Below, one piece after another: positions 1 through 5,438 of a stretch of 8,624 nt of DNA. Positions within the stretch are counted from its first letter, which is position 1, and each line of letters opens with the position of its first letter. Source of the stretch: an uncultured Syntrophomonadaceae bacterium (GTDB taxonomy: Bacteria > Bacillota > Syntrophomonadia > Syntrophomonadales > Syntrophomonadaceae); the NCBI GenBank assembly GCA_944391275.1, contig CALXSZ010000039.1, forward strand, positions 1 to 8,624, in the 5' to 3' direction. A program made the position numbers and the translations under genes. The notes beneath the pieces are model-generated. The model was not told the DNA's origin. It saw only the letters and a list, made by a program, of their open reading frames with translations, and ran no database searches.

Positions 1-201
1 ACTTCTCCGCCTCCACCAGCGTGTGGGGCTGGACAAGCCGGAAACTATGAATATACAAGGGCGCGTAACTGACCACATCGAGAGCATAGCGTGTCATGAC
101 TATCATGCGTTCCGTAGGTTGGCAAAACACACGCCATTTATCCCTTAAGTCGGTGCGATCCGCCACATGATAGGGCAAAAGGTCCGCTACGATAGTGTAG
201 C
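1..201. mobile_element. End of a sigK-intervening (skin-like) element, cut by window edge
   Basis: On the minus strand the SigK reading frame loses all family resemblance immediately after the AAT codon at 202-204, and the DNA from there to the window edge does not encode the expected next SigK residues (EILMHLR-type). B. subtilis skin and the C. difficile sigK element interrupt sigK at this point, so I infer the end of an excisable element. By hand count positions 1-180 are about 52% G+C against about 48% for 241-540, a small difference. Two open frames cross the stretch: minus strand, about 55 codons from a GTG at 166 to the edge, and plus strand frame 2, 48 codons ending in TAA at 146-148. 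Neither has a convincing ribosome binding site and I recognise neither. No recombinase domain is visible. A 5-bp inverted repeat (GCTAC/GTAGC, 186-201) abuts the junction. Confidence 0.6.
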
Positions 202-543
202 ATTTTCAATACATTTTGCCGCATATGTTACCAATTTGAAACCCTGACGGCTATTATAGGTATTCACTGCTTTAATGAGTCCGATCGATCCGATTGAAAT
301 AAGATCCTCTACACTTTCTCCACAGCTTTCATATTTGCGTACCACATGCGCCACCAGACGTAGATTGTGTTCAATCAGCTTTTCCCGGGCTTTGAGATCC
401 CCTTGCTGCCAAGCTTCTATATATTTTCGCTCCTCTTCCGGAGTTAACGGTTGGGGGAAAACCTGCTGATTCATATATCCGAACAGCAGCAGTCCGCCCT
501 GCATAAGCGCCCCTAGTCCCAAGATCCAGACCAAAAGTTCCAT
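187..543 (-). CDS. sigK: RNA polymerase sporulation sigma factor SigK, N-terminal half (split gene, spoIVCB-like)
   Basis: Mother-cell sigma factor of late sporulation, which directs RNA polymerase to spore coat and maturation genes. Residues 1-22 are a hydrophobic pro-sequence. Y23 aligns with the mature N-terminus of B. subtilis sigma-K, where SpoIVFB cleaves pro-sigma-K. VFPQPLTPEEERKY (28-41) is the typical SigK entry to region 2, and 56-114 is sigma-70 region 2 (LIEHNLRLVAHVV, EDLISIGSIGLIKAV, FKLVTYAAKCIEN). Regions 3 and 4 are missing: after N114 only ATLS and a TAG follow, against about 240 residues for intact SigK. The start is secure, with GGAGG at 551-555 seven bases before ATG. 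The break coincides with the skin insertion point, so this is best read as the 5' half of a gene restored by excision in the mother cell. A dead remnant is the alternative, but the intact frame and ribosome binding site argue for function. Confidence 0.9.
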   Translation of the reverse strand: MELLVWILGLGALMQGGLLLFGYMNQQVFPQPLTPEEERKYIEAWQQGDLKAREKLIEHNLRLVAHVVRKYESCGESVEDLISIGSIGLIKAVNTYNSRQGFKLVTYAAKCIENATLS

Positions 544-573
544 TTTTATACCTCCGCATTTTTCTGTTATGTC

Positions 574-602
574 ATTTTATGCTGAAAATTGCGTTTTTTG
601 AC
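574..602 (-). promoter_or_regulatory. Candidate sigma-E-type promoter of sigK
   Basis: On the minus strand CATAAAAT (581-574) matches the sigma-E -10 consensus CATACAAT at 7 of 8 positions. GTCAAAAA (602-595), 13 bases upstream, is a loose match to the sigma-E -35 element. B. subtilis sigK is transcribed first by sigma-E with SpoIIID, so the assignment fits the gene. Transcription would start near 567, leaving a leader of about 24 bases. The -35 match is weak, so this is tentative. Confidence 0.35.
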
Positions 603-611
603 CTGTCAAAA
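596..611. repeat. 16-bp palindrome over the putative sigK -35 region
   Basis: TTTTGAC (596-602) and GTCAAAA (605-611) are perfect inverted repeats separated by CT, overlapping the -35 of the candidate sigma-E promoter. The arrangement suits a dimeric transcription factor. GACAGG within it is loosely like the half-site bound by SpoIIID, but I cannot assign a protein. Confidence 0.4.
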
Positions 612-805
612 GGTGCAAAGAGAGGAAAACCGTATATTTACGCATCAAATCTTGTACCCTTTCAACTCGAAGAAAACATCCGCAATTGTGAAAACAAACA
701 AAAATATTAATGGAAAAATGAGTTCTCTCTTGGACTCCAGCATTTTTAAAGTTAATTTTATTCGACTGCTAAATTCTGTAACCTTGTTGCGTACTTTTAG
801 AAAGC

Positions 806-839
806 AAAAAAAGCTCCTGAAAAATTTCTCAGGAGCTTT
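806..839 (-). terminator. Intrinsic terminator of the Nudix hydrolase gene
   Basis: TCAGGAGCTTT (839-829) pairs perfectly with AAAGCTCCTGA (820-810) around an 8-base loop, and seven T residues on the minus strand (812-806) overlap and extend the stem base. It lies 36 bases after the Nudix stop codon. The plus strand lacks a comparable T-run, so it acts mainly on minus-strand transcripts and insulates sigK from upstream transcription. Confidence 0.9.
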
Positions 840-875
840 CAAAAGTTGAACGATAAAAATATAAAAATCACGAAG

Positions 876-1502
876 CTAAAATAGATAAATTTTTTGTATC
901 GCGCAAGCAATCATACAAGCGTGATCAAAAGCCAATTCCCCGTTATCTTCTTCCGTATATTCGATTCTCTCCTTCAAGATTCCAGGAAGAAGACGTTTTT
1001 TCAAAACCGCTTGAAACGTTCCATGAATCGGCGAAAAAAATTTCAGTGTAAGCGCTTGTAAAGTATCATAAAAAGACAAATTAAACCAAGCGGCGTCCAT
1101 GGCGTCGTCATCGGCCTGAAGTTCCGGTTGATGGGAAATTTTCGCCACATATGCCTCCGACACGACCCATCCTCGCGGATCTCGTCCTGGCACGCTAAAT
1201 AAACCAACCGGTTCTACCTGGACACCCTTTAAATGGGTTTCCTCTTCTAATTCACGTACAGCCGTTTCCTGAACCGATTCCGTTTCTCGGACAAATCCTC
1301 CAGGCAACGCCCACTTTCCCAAATAAGGATGATTTTTTCGCCTAATTAAGAGGATTTTAACCTGTTGGTCGGTTTCACAAAAAACAATAATATCTGCCGT
1401 TACGGAAGGTTGCGGATATTTTTTCAGCGAATAGTTCGACAAAAACTCCGTCTCTGTACGTCCATGCTGATCTTTTTGTTCTTTTTGATCTTTTTGCTTC
1501 AT
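876..1502 (-). CDS. Nudix hydrolase, ADP-ribose pyrophosphatase-like
   Basis: Cytoplasmic hydrolase of nucleoside diphosphates linked to another moiety; ADP-ribose or a related NAD-derived compound is the likely substrate (COG1051-type). The 208 residues begin with a Lys/Gln/Asp-rich low-complexity stretch (2-12). The FLSNYSLKKYPQPSVTADII entry (20-39) is typical of this group. The Nudix box spans 69-91: G69, E75, R83, E84, E87 and E88 are all in place, but the usual terminal Gly is H90. RDPRGWVVSEAYVA (108-121) is the usual segment after it. The chain ends soon after LAFDH (190-194), where NrtR regulators would continue into a winged helix, so I favour an enzyme. The start is fixed by GGGGGAG at 1505-1511, unusually close to ATG (2-base spacing). 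The upstream gap is filled by the alcohol dehydrogenase terminator, so transcription probably comes from read-through or from a promoter inside that gene. Confidence 0.85.
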   Translation of the reverse strand: MKQKDQKEQKDQHGRTETEFLSNYSLKKYPQPSVTADIIVFCETDQQVKILLIRRKNHPYLGKWALPGGFVRETESVQETAVRELEEETHLKGVQVEPVGLFSVPGRDPRGWVVSEAYVAKISHQPELQADDDAMDAAWFNLSFYDTLQALTLKFFSPIHGTFQAVLKKRLLPGILKERIEYTEEDNGELAFDHACMIACAIQKIYLF

Positions 1503-1511
1503 ATCTCCCCC

Positions 1512-1554
1512 AAAAAATCAATCGGGCTATCGCTTTCCCAGAGATAACCCGATT
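1512..1554 (-). terminator. Intrinsic terminator of the alcohol dehydrogenase gene
   Basis: AATCGGG (1554-1548 on the minus strand) pairs with CCCGATT (1526-1520). One mismatch is followed by a further 4-bp GATA/TATC helix and an 11-base loop. A T-run (1517-1512) follows two bases after the stem. It starts 12 bases after the dehydrogenase stop, and its T-run directly adjoins the GGGGGAG ribosome binding site of the Nudix gene. Confidence 0.85.
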
Positions 1555-1565
1555 TTCCCTTTATT

Positions 1566-2783
1566 CTAGAAATCTACTTCCGTATCATAATAACAACATT
1601 TCAACAATTTTTCCATTTCTTCTTGACTCGGCTGGCGAGGATTGGATCCGGTGCAAGCGTCCAACAGCGCGTTCTTTGCAATCTCCGGAAGTCTTTCCAA
1701 GAAAACCTTCTCCGGAACAAATCCCTGTTCAACGGGATAACTATCCGCGCCATATTGTTTGATCCCATGCGGAATATTCAGTTCATCATTCATTTTACGG
1801 AGATAAGCAATCAACCGCTCGATCTTTTCATCGTCATTGCTTCCGCCTAACCCCATATAATCGACGATCTCTCCATAGCGTTTTTTGGCGGTCGGATCTT
1901 TCGCATTAAACGCAATCACCTTCGGCAAATACATCGCATTAGCCGCCCCATGAATAATATGCGCGCCATAATCGGCAAAAGCCGCCCCGGTTTTGTGCGC
2001 CATTGAATGAACAATTCCCAACAAAGCATTAGAAAAGGCCATGCCCGCCAGACACTGAGCATTGTGCATCATATCGCGTTTTTCCATATCGCCACGGTAG
2101 GATTCAATGAGATTTTTTTGGATCATCTTGATCGCAAAAATCGCCAACGGATCGCTATAATCACAATGAGCGGTGGAGACATACGCTTCAATGGCGTGAG
2201 TCAAAGCGTCCATTCCGGTATGCGCGACCAATTTGGGCGGCATCGTTTCCGCCAAATCCGGATCGACAATCGCCACGTCCGGGGTAATTTCAAAGTCGGC
2301 AATCGGATACTTAATCCCCTTTTTATAATCTGTGATAATGGAGAAAGCCGTCACTTCCGTCGCTGTCCCGGAAGTAGAGGAAATCGCACAGAAATGTGCC
2401 TTTTTCCGTAGTTTTGGTAAACCAAAAACTTGACACATATCTTCAAAAGTGATGTCGGGATATTCATATTTAATCCACATCGCTTTCGCTGCATCAATCG
2501 GAGAGCCTCCGCCCATAGCAACAATCCAATCCGGCTGGAACGCCTGCATGGTTTCCGCGCCTTTCATCACGGTTTCAACGGAAGGATCGGGTTCAATCCC
2601 CTCAATCACTTTTACTTCCATACCAGCTTCTTGAAGATAAGAAATGGCGCGATCCAGGAAGCCGAATTTTTTCATGCTTCCGCCTCCTACGCAAATGACC
2701 GCCCGTTTCCCCTCAAATGTTTTTAATGTTTCCAGCGCGCCTTTTCCATGATATAAATCCCGCGGTAAAGTAAATCTTGCCAT
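1566..2783 (-). CDS. Iron-containing alcohol dehydrogenase (butanol/1,3-propanediol dehydrogenase type)
   Basis: Group III NAD(P)-dependent alcohol dehydrogenase, which interconverts aldehydes and primary alcohols or diols in fermentation. The 405 residues match the family length. The N-terminal domain carries VGGGSMKK (32-39) and the dinucleotide-binding MGGGSPIDAAK (90-100); SSTSGTATEVTAF (135-147) follows. Metal ligands are expected at D192 and H196 (MDALTHAIEAY), H259 (VHSMAHKTGA) and H278 (HIIHGAANA). All four are present, so it should be active. The segment between the last two ligands is about five residues longer than in E. coli FucO, as I recall for clostridial members. GGAGG at 2791-2795 lies seven bases before ATG. 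It is a single-gene transcript with its own sigma-A promoter (2881-2909), about 90-base leader and terminator (1512-1554). A palindrome beside the ribosome binding site suggests control. The substrate (butanol, propanediol or lactaldehyde) cannot be read from sequence. Confidence 0.93.
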   Translation of the reverse strand: MARFTLPRDLYHGKGALETLKTFEGKRAVICVGGGSMKKFGFLDRAISYLQEAGMEVKVIEGIEPDPSVETVMKGAETMQAFQPDWIVAMGGGSPIDAAKAMWIKYEYPDITFEDMCQVFGLPKLRKKAHFCAISSTSGTATEVTAFSIITDYKKGIKYPIADFEITPDVAIVDPDLAETMPPKLVAHTGMDALTHAIEAYVSTAHCDYSDPLAIFAIKMIQKNLIESYRGDMEKRDMMHNAQCLAGMAFSNALLGIVHSMAHKTGAAFADYGAHIIHGAANAMYLPKVIAFNAKDPTAKKRYGEIVDYMGLGGSNDDEKIERLIAYLRKMNDELNIPHGIKQYGADSYPVEQGFVPEKVFLERLPEIAKNALLDACTGSNPRQPSQEEMEKLLKCCYYDTEVDF

Positions 2784-2796
2784 ATCCTAACCTCCA

Positions 2797-2810
2797 ATTT
2801 TGATCAAAAT
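2797..2810. promoter_or_regulatory. 14-bp perfect palindrome next to the alcohol dehydrogenase ribosome binding site
   Basis: ATTTTGATCAAAAT reads the same on both strands and lies in the transcribed leader, one base from the GGAGG. It could be an operator, or could fold in the mRNA near the ribosome binding site. It lacks the spacer of FNR-type (TTGAT-N4-ATCAA) and Rex-type sites, so I do not name a regulator. A+T-rich palindromes of this length also arise by chance. Confidence 0.4.
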
Positions 2811-2880
2811 AATCCTCTTTTATCGGCTACATACAACCATATTCTCCCATAAAATGCTACACTACTTACATTCTTTCTGC

Positions 2881-2909
2881 ATTTTAACACTCCTATTAGA
2901 TGAAATCAA
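2881..2909 (-). promoter_or_regulatory. Sigma-A promoter of the alcohol dehydrogenase gene
   Basis: On the minus strand -35 TTGATT (2909-2904) and -10 TAAAAT (2886-2881) are separated by exactly 17 bases. The -10 is preceded by TG one base upstream (TGTTAAAAT), an extended -10. The predicted start is near 2874, giving a leader of about 90 bases. It lies between the receptor-gene terminator and the dehydrogenase, so the dehydrogenase is probably an independent transcript. Confidence 0.7.
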
Positions 2910-2953
2910 GTACAAAATAGGTTTCTAAAAAACGGGATATCCTCTTGCCTCTG

Positions 2954-2988
2954 AAAAAAACAGCAGAAGAAAATAAATTCTTCTGCTG
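2954..2988 (-). terminator. Intrinsic terminator of the amino-acid ABC transporter operon
   Basis: TTCTTCTGCTG (2978-2988, plus strand) and CAGCAGAAGAA (2961-2971) form a perfect 11-bp stem with a 6-base loop. On the minus strand the stem is followed by seven T residues (2960-2954). It lies 23 bases after the receptor-gene stop codon and closes the four-gene operon. Confidence 0.92.
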
Positions 2989-3011
2989 CTAAAAACACTT
3001 TTAATGAACGT

Positions 3012-3911
3012 CTATTCTACTACGCCGCCCTCTACAACTAAGGACTCCGGATCGGCCGCTTCTCCATAAACGGGCGCCAAAGTCGCTTCATAGTTTGCAT
3101 GGAAGAAATTTTCTTCTCCCAGTAAACGAATTTCCTCATTTAACCAGTTCAATAAGGTTTCATTGCCTTTTTGAACCGCCGGTGCAATCGTATCCACATC
3201 ACCCAACGTATCAATTCCTACCGTAAAGCCCGGATTGGATAACGCCCAAGCCAATACTTCCGTATTATCGGTTGAAAATGCATCGCCGCGTCCATCAATC
3301 AGCGCATTATAAGCGTCTGCATATTGATCGTATTTCTGTAAAGTAACTTCTGGATAATTTCTTTCAAAATACGTTTCCGCCGTCGTTCCTTTCGCTACAA
3401 TGAGCGTTTTCCCATTTAATTCTTCTACATTGGTAATAACATTATCATCCGGCGATACAACCCCTAAAGAAACTTTCATGTAAGGAAGAGCAAAATCCAC
3501 TTGTTCGGCTCGCTCTGGCGTTACCGTGAAGTTCGCTAAAATGATATCCACCTTGCCCGTTGCCACATATTCCACGCGGCTCGCAGGATCCGTCGATACG
3601 TACTCGACTTCTACGCCTAAATCTTGCGCAATGCGTTCTGCAAAATAAATATCATAGCCTTGGTACTCCCCATTTTCATCGACATACCCAAACGGAGCTT
3701 TGTCACTAAATACGCCAATAACGACTTTTCCACTTTCTTTAATTTCATCCAACGTACGGAAAGACGCGCTTTCGCTTGTATTCGCAGGGGTTTGGGTGGA
3801 ACCTTCCGGTTGATTTTCAGCGTCTCCGCCGCATCCAGATAATACGCCCAGAGCCAATAAAGCCATTCCTACTAAAATCATCCAATTACGCATTCGTTGA
3901 TTTTTTTTCAT
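3012..3911 (-). CDS. Amino-acid ABC transporter substrate-binding lipoprotein
   Basis: Extracytoplasmic receptor that captures a polar amino acid and delivers it to the permeases encoded upstream. Residues 1-26 form a lipoprotein signal peptide (KKNQRMR, then MILVGMALLALGVL) ending in lipobox LSGC with C27 as lipidation site. Residues 28-50 are a Ser/Thr/Gln/Glu-rich linker, and 51-283 is one family 3 solute-binding domain (SBP_bac_3). KVVIGVFSDKAPFGYVDENG, then GYDIYFAERIAQDLG (85-99) and ANFTVTPERAEQVDFALPY (126-144) are the hallmarks. R134 is the expected ligand for the substrate carboxylate, and the second lobe has DAFSTDN (210-216). The TPER and DAFS context recalls PEB1-type aspartate/glutamate receptors, but specificity is inferred. 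The ribosome binding site, AAGGGATG, is weaker than its neighbours'. The 88-base gap to the ATPase gene contains a 15-bp tandem duplication. The gene is last in the operon and has its own terminator. Confidence 0.92.
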   Translation of the reverse strand: MKKNQRMRNWMILVGMALLALGVLSGCGGDAENQPEGSTQTPANTSESASFRTLDEIKESGKVVIGVFSDKAPFGYVDENGEYQGYDIYFAERIAQDLGVEVEYVSTDPASRVEYVATGKVDIILANFTVTPERAEQVDFALPYMKVSLGVVSPDDNVITNVEELNGKTLIVAKGTTAETYFERNYPEVTLQKYDQYADAYNALIDGRGDAFSTDNTEVLAWALSNPGFTVGIDTLGDVDTIAPAVQKGNETLLNWLNEEIRLLGEENFFHANYEATLAPVYGEAADPESLVVEGGVVE

Positions 3912-3930
3912 ATGAGTTCATCCCTTCTTT

Positions 3931-3964
3931 CAATAGAATCTCAGACAATAGAATCTCAGACAAT
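3931..3964. repeat. 15-bp perfect tandem duplication in the receptor-gene leader
   Basis: CAATAGAATCTCAGA occurs twice head to tail (3931-3945, 3946-3960) and is followed by a further CAAT (3961-3964). It lies about 20-50 bases upstream of the substrate-binding protein start. It looks like a slippage duplication. On the minus strand each unit supplies TATTG, so a weak promoter (TTGAAT, 16 bases, TATTGT) could be formed, but this is marginal. Confidence 0.9.
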
Positions 3965-3999
3965 TTATTCAATGTTTTTTTTAAAAACACAGAATCCAT

Positions 4000-4755
4000 T
4001 TAATGATTTGGTTTTTCAAAAGTAAAGGTATTCAAAAATTCTTGCGCACGCTTGGTTTGCGGAGCGGAAAAAAATTTTTCCGGTGTTGATTCTTCCATCA
4101 CCGTTCCACGATCCAAAAACAAAACTCGATCCGCAATCGCACGGGCAAACTGCATTTCATGGGTCACAATAATCATGGTCATTCCCTGAGAAGCTAACTC
4201 AAGCATGACGTCCAACACTTCCCGCACCATTTCCGGATCCAAAGCCGCTGTGACCTCGTCAAACAACATCACTTCCGGATGCATACATAACGCTCGGACG
4301 ATCGCTACGCGCTGTTTTTGTCCCCCTGAAAGCTGTCGGGGGAACGCATTGCGCTTTTCCCATAATCCAACACGGTTCAAAAGTTGTTCCGCTTCTTCTC
4401 GCGCTTCTTGTTTGGACCGTTTTTGTACTTTCATAGGCGCTAAGGTAATATTCTCCAAGATATTTTTATGCGGAAATAAATCATAACTTTGAAACACCAT
4501 GCCAATTTTCTGACGCATCCGAATCATATTTTTTCCACCGGAGATAATTGGTTCGCCATCCAGGAGAATTCTTCCGCCGTCCGCCGCCTCCAATCCGTTT
4601 ATACAGCGCAGCAACGTACTTTTTCCACATCCGGACGGTCCCAACACCACCATCACTTCACCTTTATGAACAGAAAAACTGATCCCATTCAAAACGGTTT
4701 CATTGCCAAAACGTTTAATAAGTCCTTGTACTTGCAGCTGGACTGTTTCTTCCAT
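4000..4755 (-). CDS. Polar amino-acid ABC transporter, ATP-binding protein (GlnQ/HisP family)
   Basis: Cytoplasmic ATPase subunit that energises the two HisM-type permeases encoded just upstream. The 251 residues match the family (about 240-255). Walker A is GPSGCGKST (39-47), Q-loop Q89 in FQSYDLFPH, signature LSGGQ (142-146), Walker B VMLFDE (162-167) with D-loop ALDP (171-174), and switch H199. The residue after the catalytic Glu is Val (DEVTAALDP) rather than Pro, a variation seen in this family. A longer frame begins at TTG 4773, but I chose ATG 4755: GGAGG (4767-4771) lies 11 bases before it, while TTG 4773 overlaps the GGAGG itself and has no site of its own. It begins eight bases after the permease stop, consistent with translational coupling. 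Confidence 0.95.
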   Translation of the reverse strand: MEETVQLQVQGLIKRFGNETVLNGISFSVHKGEVMVVLGPSGCGKSTLLRCINGLEAADGGRILLDGEPIISGGKNMIRMRQKIGMVFQSYDLFPHKNILENITLAPMKVQKRSKQEAREEAEQLLNRVGLWEKRNAFPRQLSGGQKQRVAIVRALCMHPEVMLFDEVTAALDPEMVREVLDVMLELASQGMTMIIVTHEMQFARAIADRVLFLDRGTVMEESTPEKFFSAPQTKRAQEFLNTFTFEKPNH

Positions 4756-4763
4756 GAAGTTTT

Positions 4764-5438
4764 TTACCTCCAACGTTCTTCTAATTTTCTAGCGATCAAG
4801 GAAATCGGCCAACAAACGAAAAAGTATAGCAGGAATACCACGCCGTAAATCCATAAAGCAGCATTTGGATAGTCAAAACGGTTCGCATCAATGATTTGCT
4901 GTCCAACTTTCAGCACCTCAACCATCCCAATTAATACTACCAAACTGGTCGTTTTAATCATACGAGTGGTTAAATTAATCGCTAAAGGCAACAGCCGTCG
5001 AAACGTCTGGGGAACAATAATATAATAGAAAGTCTGCATTTTTGTAAAGCCTAAAGCAGCGGCGCTGTCGTACTGATGTCGCGGAATACTGATTAACGCC
5101 CCGCGAACCAAATCGCCCATTTCCGCTGTTCCCCAAAAGGTAAAAACAAGGATAGCACTGGCCTCGTTGGATAAATTCCATCCAAAAGCTCGGGTTAATC
5201 CAAAATAAACCAGAAACAGAAGTACCAATTGCGGCATAATGCGAACAAAATCCAAATAAATGCGGCTGATTCCTTTGGCGATCGGATTTTTTAAAGTCAT
5301 AAACATCCCAAACAAAATCCCTAAAGGAATGGAGAGCCCGACCGCAATGAGGCTAATACGCACGGTTACCCACAGTCCTCCTAAAAGCCTTAAAAAATTA
5401 ATTCCTTTAAAGAGAATACTAATGTCCAAATCCTGCAT
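4764..5438 (-). CDS. Polar amino-acid ABC transporter permease (HisM/GlnP family), second
   Basis: Integral membrane subunit forming half of the translocation pore with the preceding permease. The 224 residues show the N-terminal GGLWVTVRISLIAVGLSIP helix (20-38), a SRIYLDFVRIMPQLVLLFLV segment (58-77) and the EAA loop at 109-143 (DLVRGALISIPRHQYDSAAA, LGFTKMQ, VPQ), which docks on the ATPase. About five membrane spans are expected, and the tail is basic. AAGGAG at 5447-5452 lies eight bases before ATG. Its start overlaps the end of the first permease by 20 bases, so the two are translationally coupled. In the EAA loop the usual Gly-Gln is replaced by R120-H121, as is common in divergent members. 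Confidence 0.94.
   Translation of the reverse strand: MQDLDISILFKGINFLRLLGGLWVTVRISLIAVGLSIPLGILFGMFMTLKNPIAKGISRIYLDFVRIMPQLVLLFLVYFGLTRAFGWNLSNEASAILVFTFWGTAEMGDLVRGALISIPRHQYDSAAALGFTKMQTFYYIIVPQTFRRLLPLAINLTTRMIKTTSLVVLIGMVEVLKVGQQIIDANRFDYPNAALWIYGVVFLLYFFVCWPISLIARKLEERWR

Larger units (their letters stand above)
544..875. other. 332-base intergenic region between the Nudix gene and sigK
   Basis: This stretch holds the Nudix-gene terminator (806-839) at its high end and the sigK ribosome binding site, candidate sigma-E promoter and palindrome (544-611) at its low end. The A+T-rich middle, about 615-800, shows no convincing gene, repeat or RNA structure on either strand. The long frames there (589-849 plus, 645-842 minus) run through the terminator and have no ribosome binding sites. 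Confidence 0.6.

Noticed and set aside
2..166. Minus-strand open frame of 55 codons from GTG 166 to the window edge, and a plus-strand frame (2-148)
   Set aside because: Both are open but cross each other, lack clear ribosome binding sites and are cut by the edge. I recognise no domain in either, so neither is called as a gene.
371..559. 62-residue frame overlapping sigK on the same strand
   Set aside because: It is a frame shadow of sigK; the SigK frame carries family motifs and the ribosome binding site.
589..849. 86-residue plus-strand open frame upstream of sigK
   Set aside because: No ribosome binding site, A+T-rich biased composition, and it runs through the Nudix-gene terminator stem.
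2007..2411. 134-residue plus-strand frame opposite the alcohol dehydrogenase
   Set aside because: Antisense shadow of a gene with all catalytic motifs; no independent support.
3974..3988. GTTTTT/AAAAAC dyad between the ATPase and receptor genes as a terminator
   Set aside because: Stem is almost entirely A-T pairs with no room for a stable loop, and the receptor gene belongs to the same operon.
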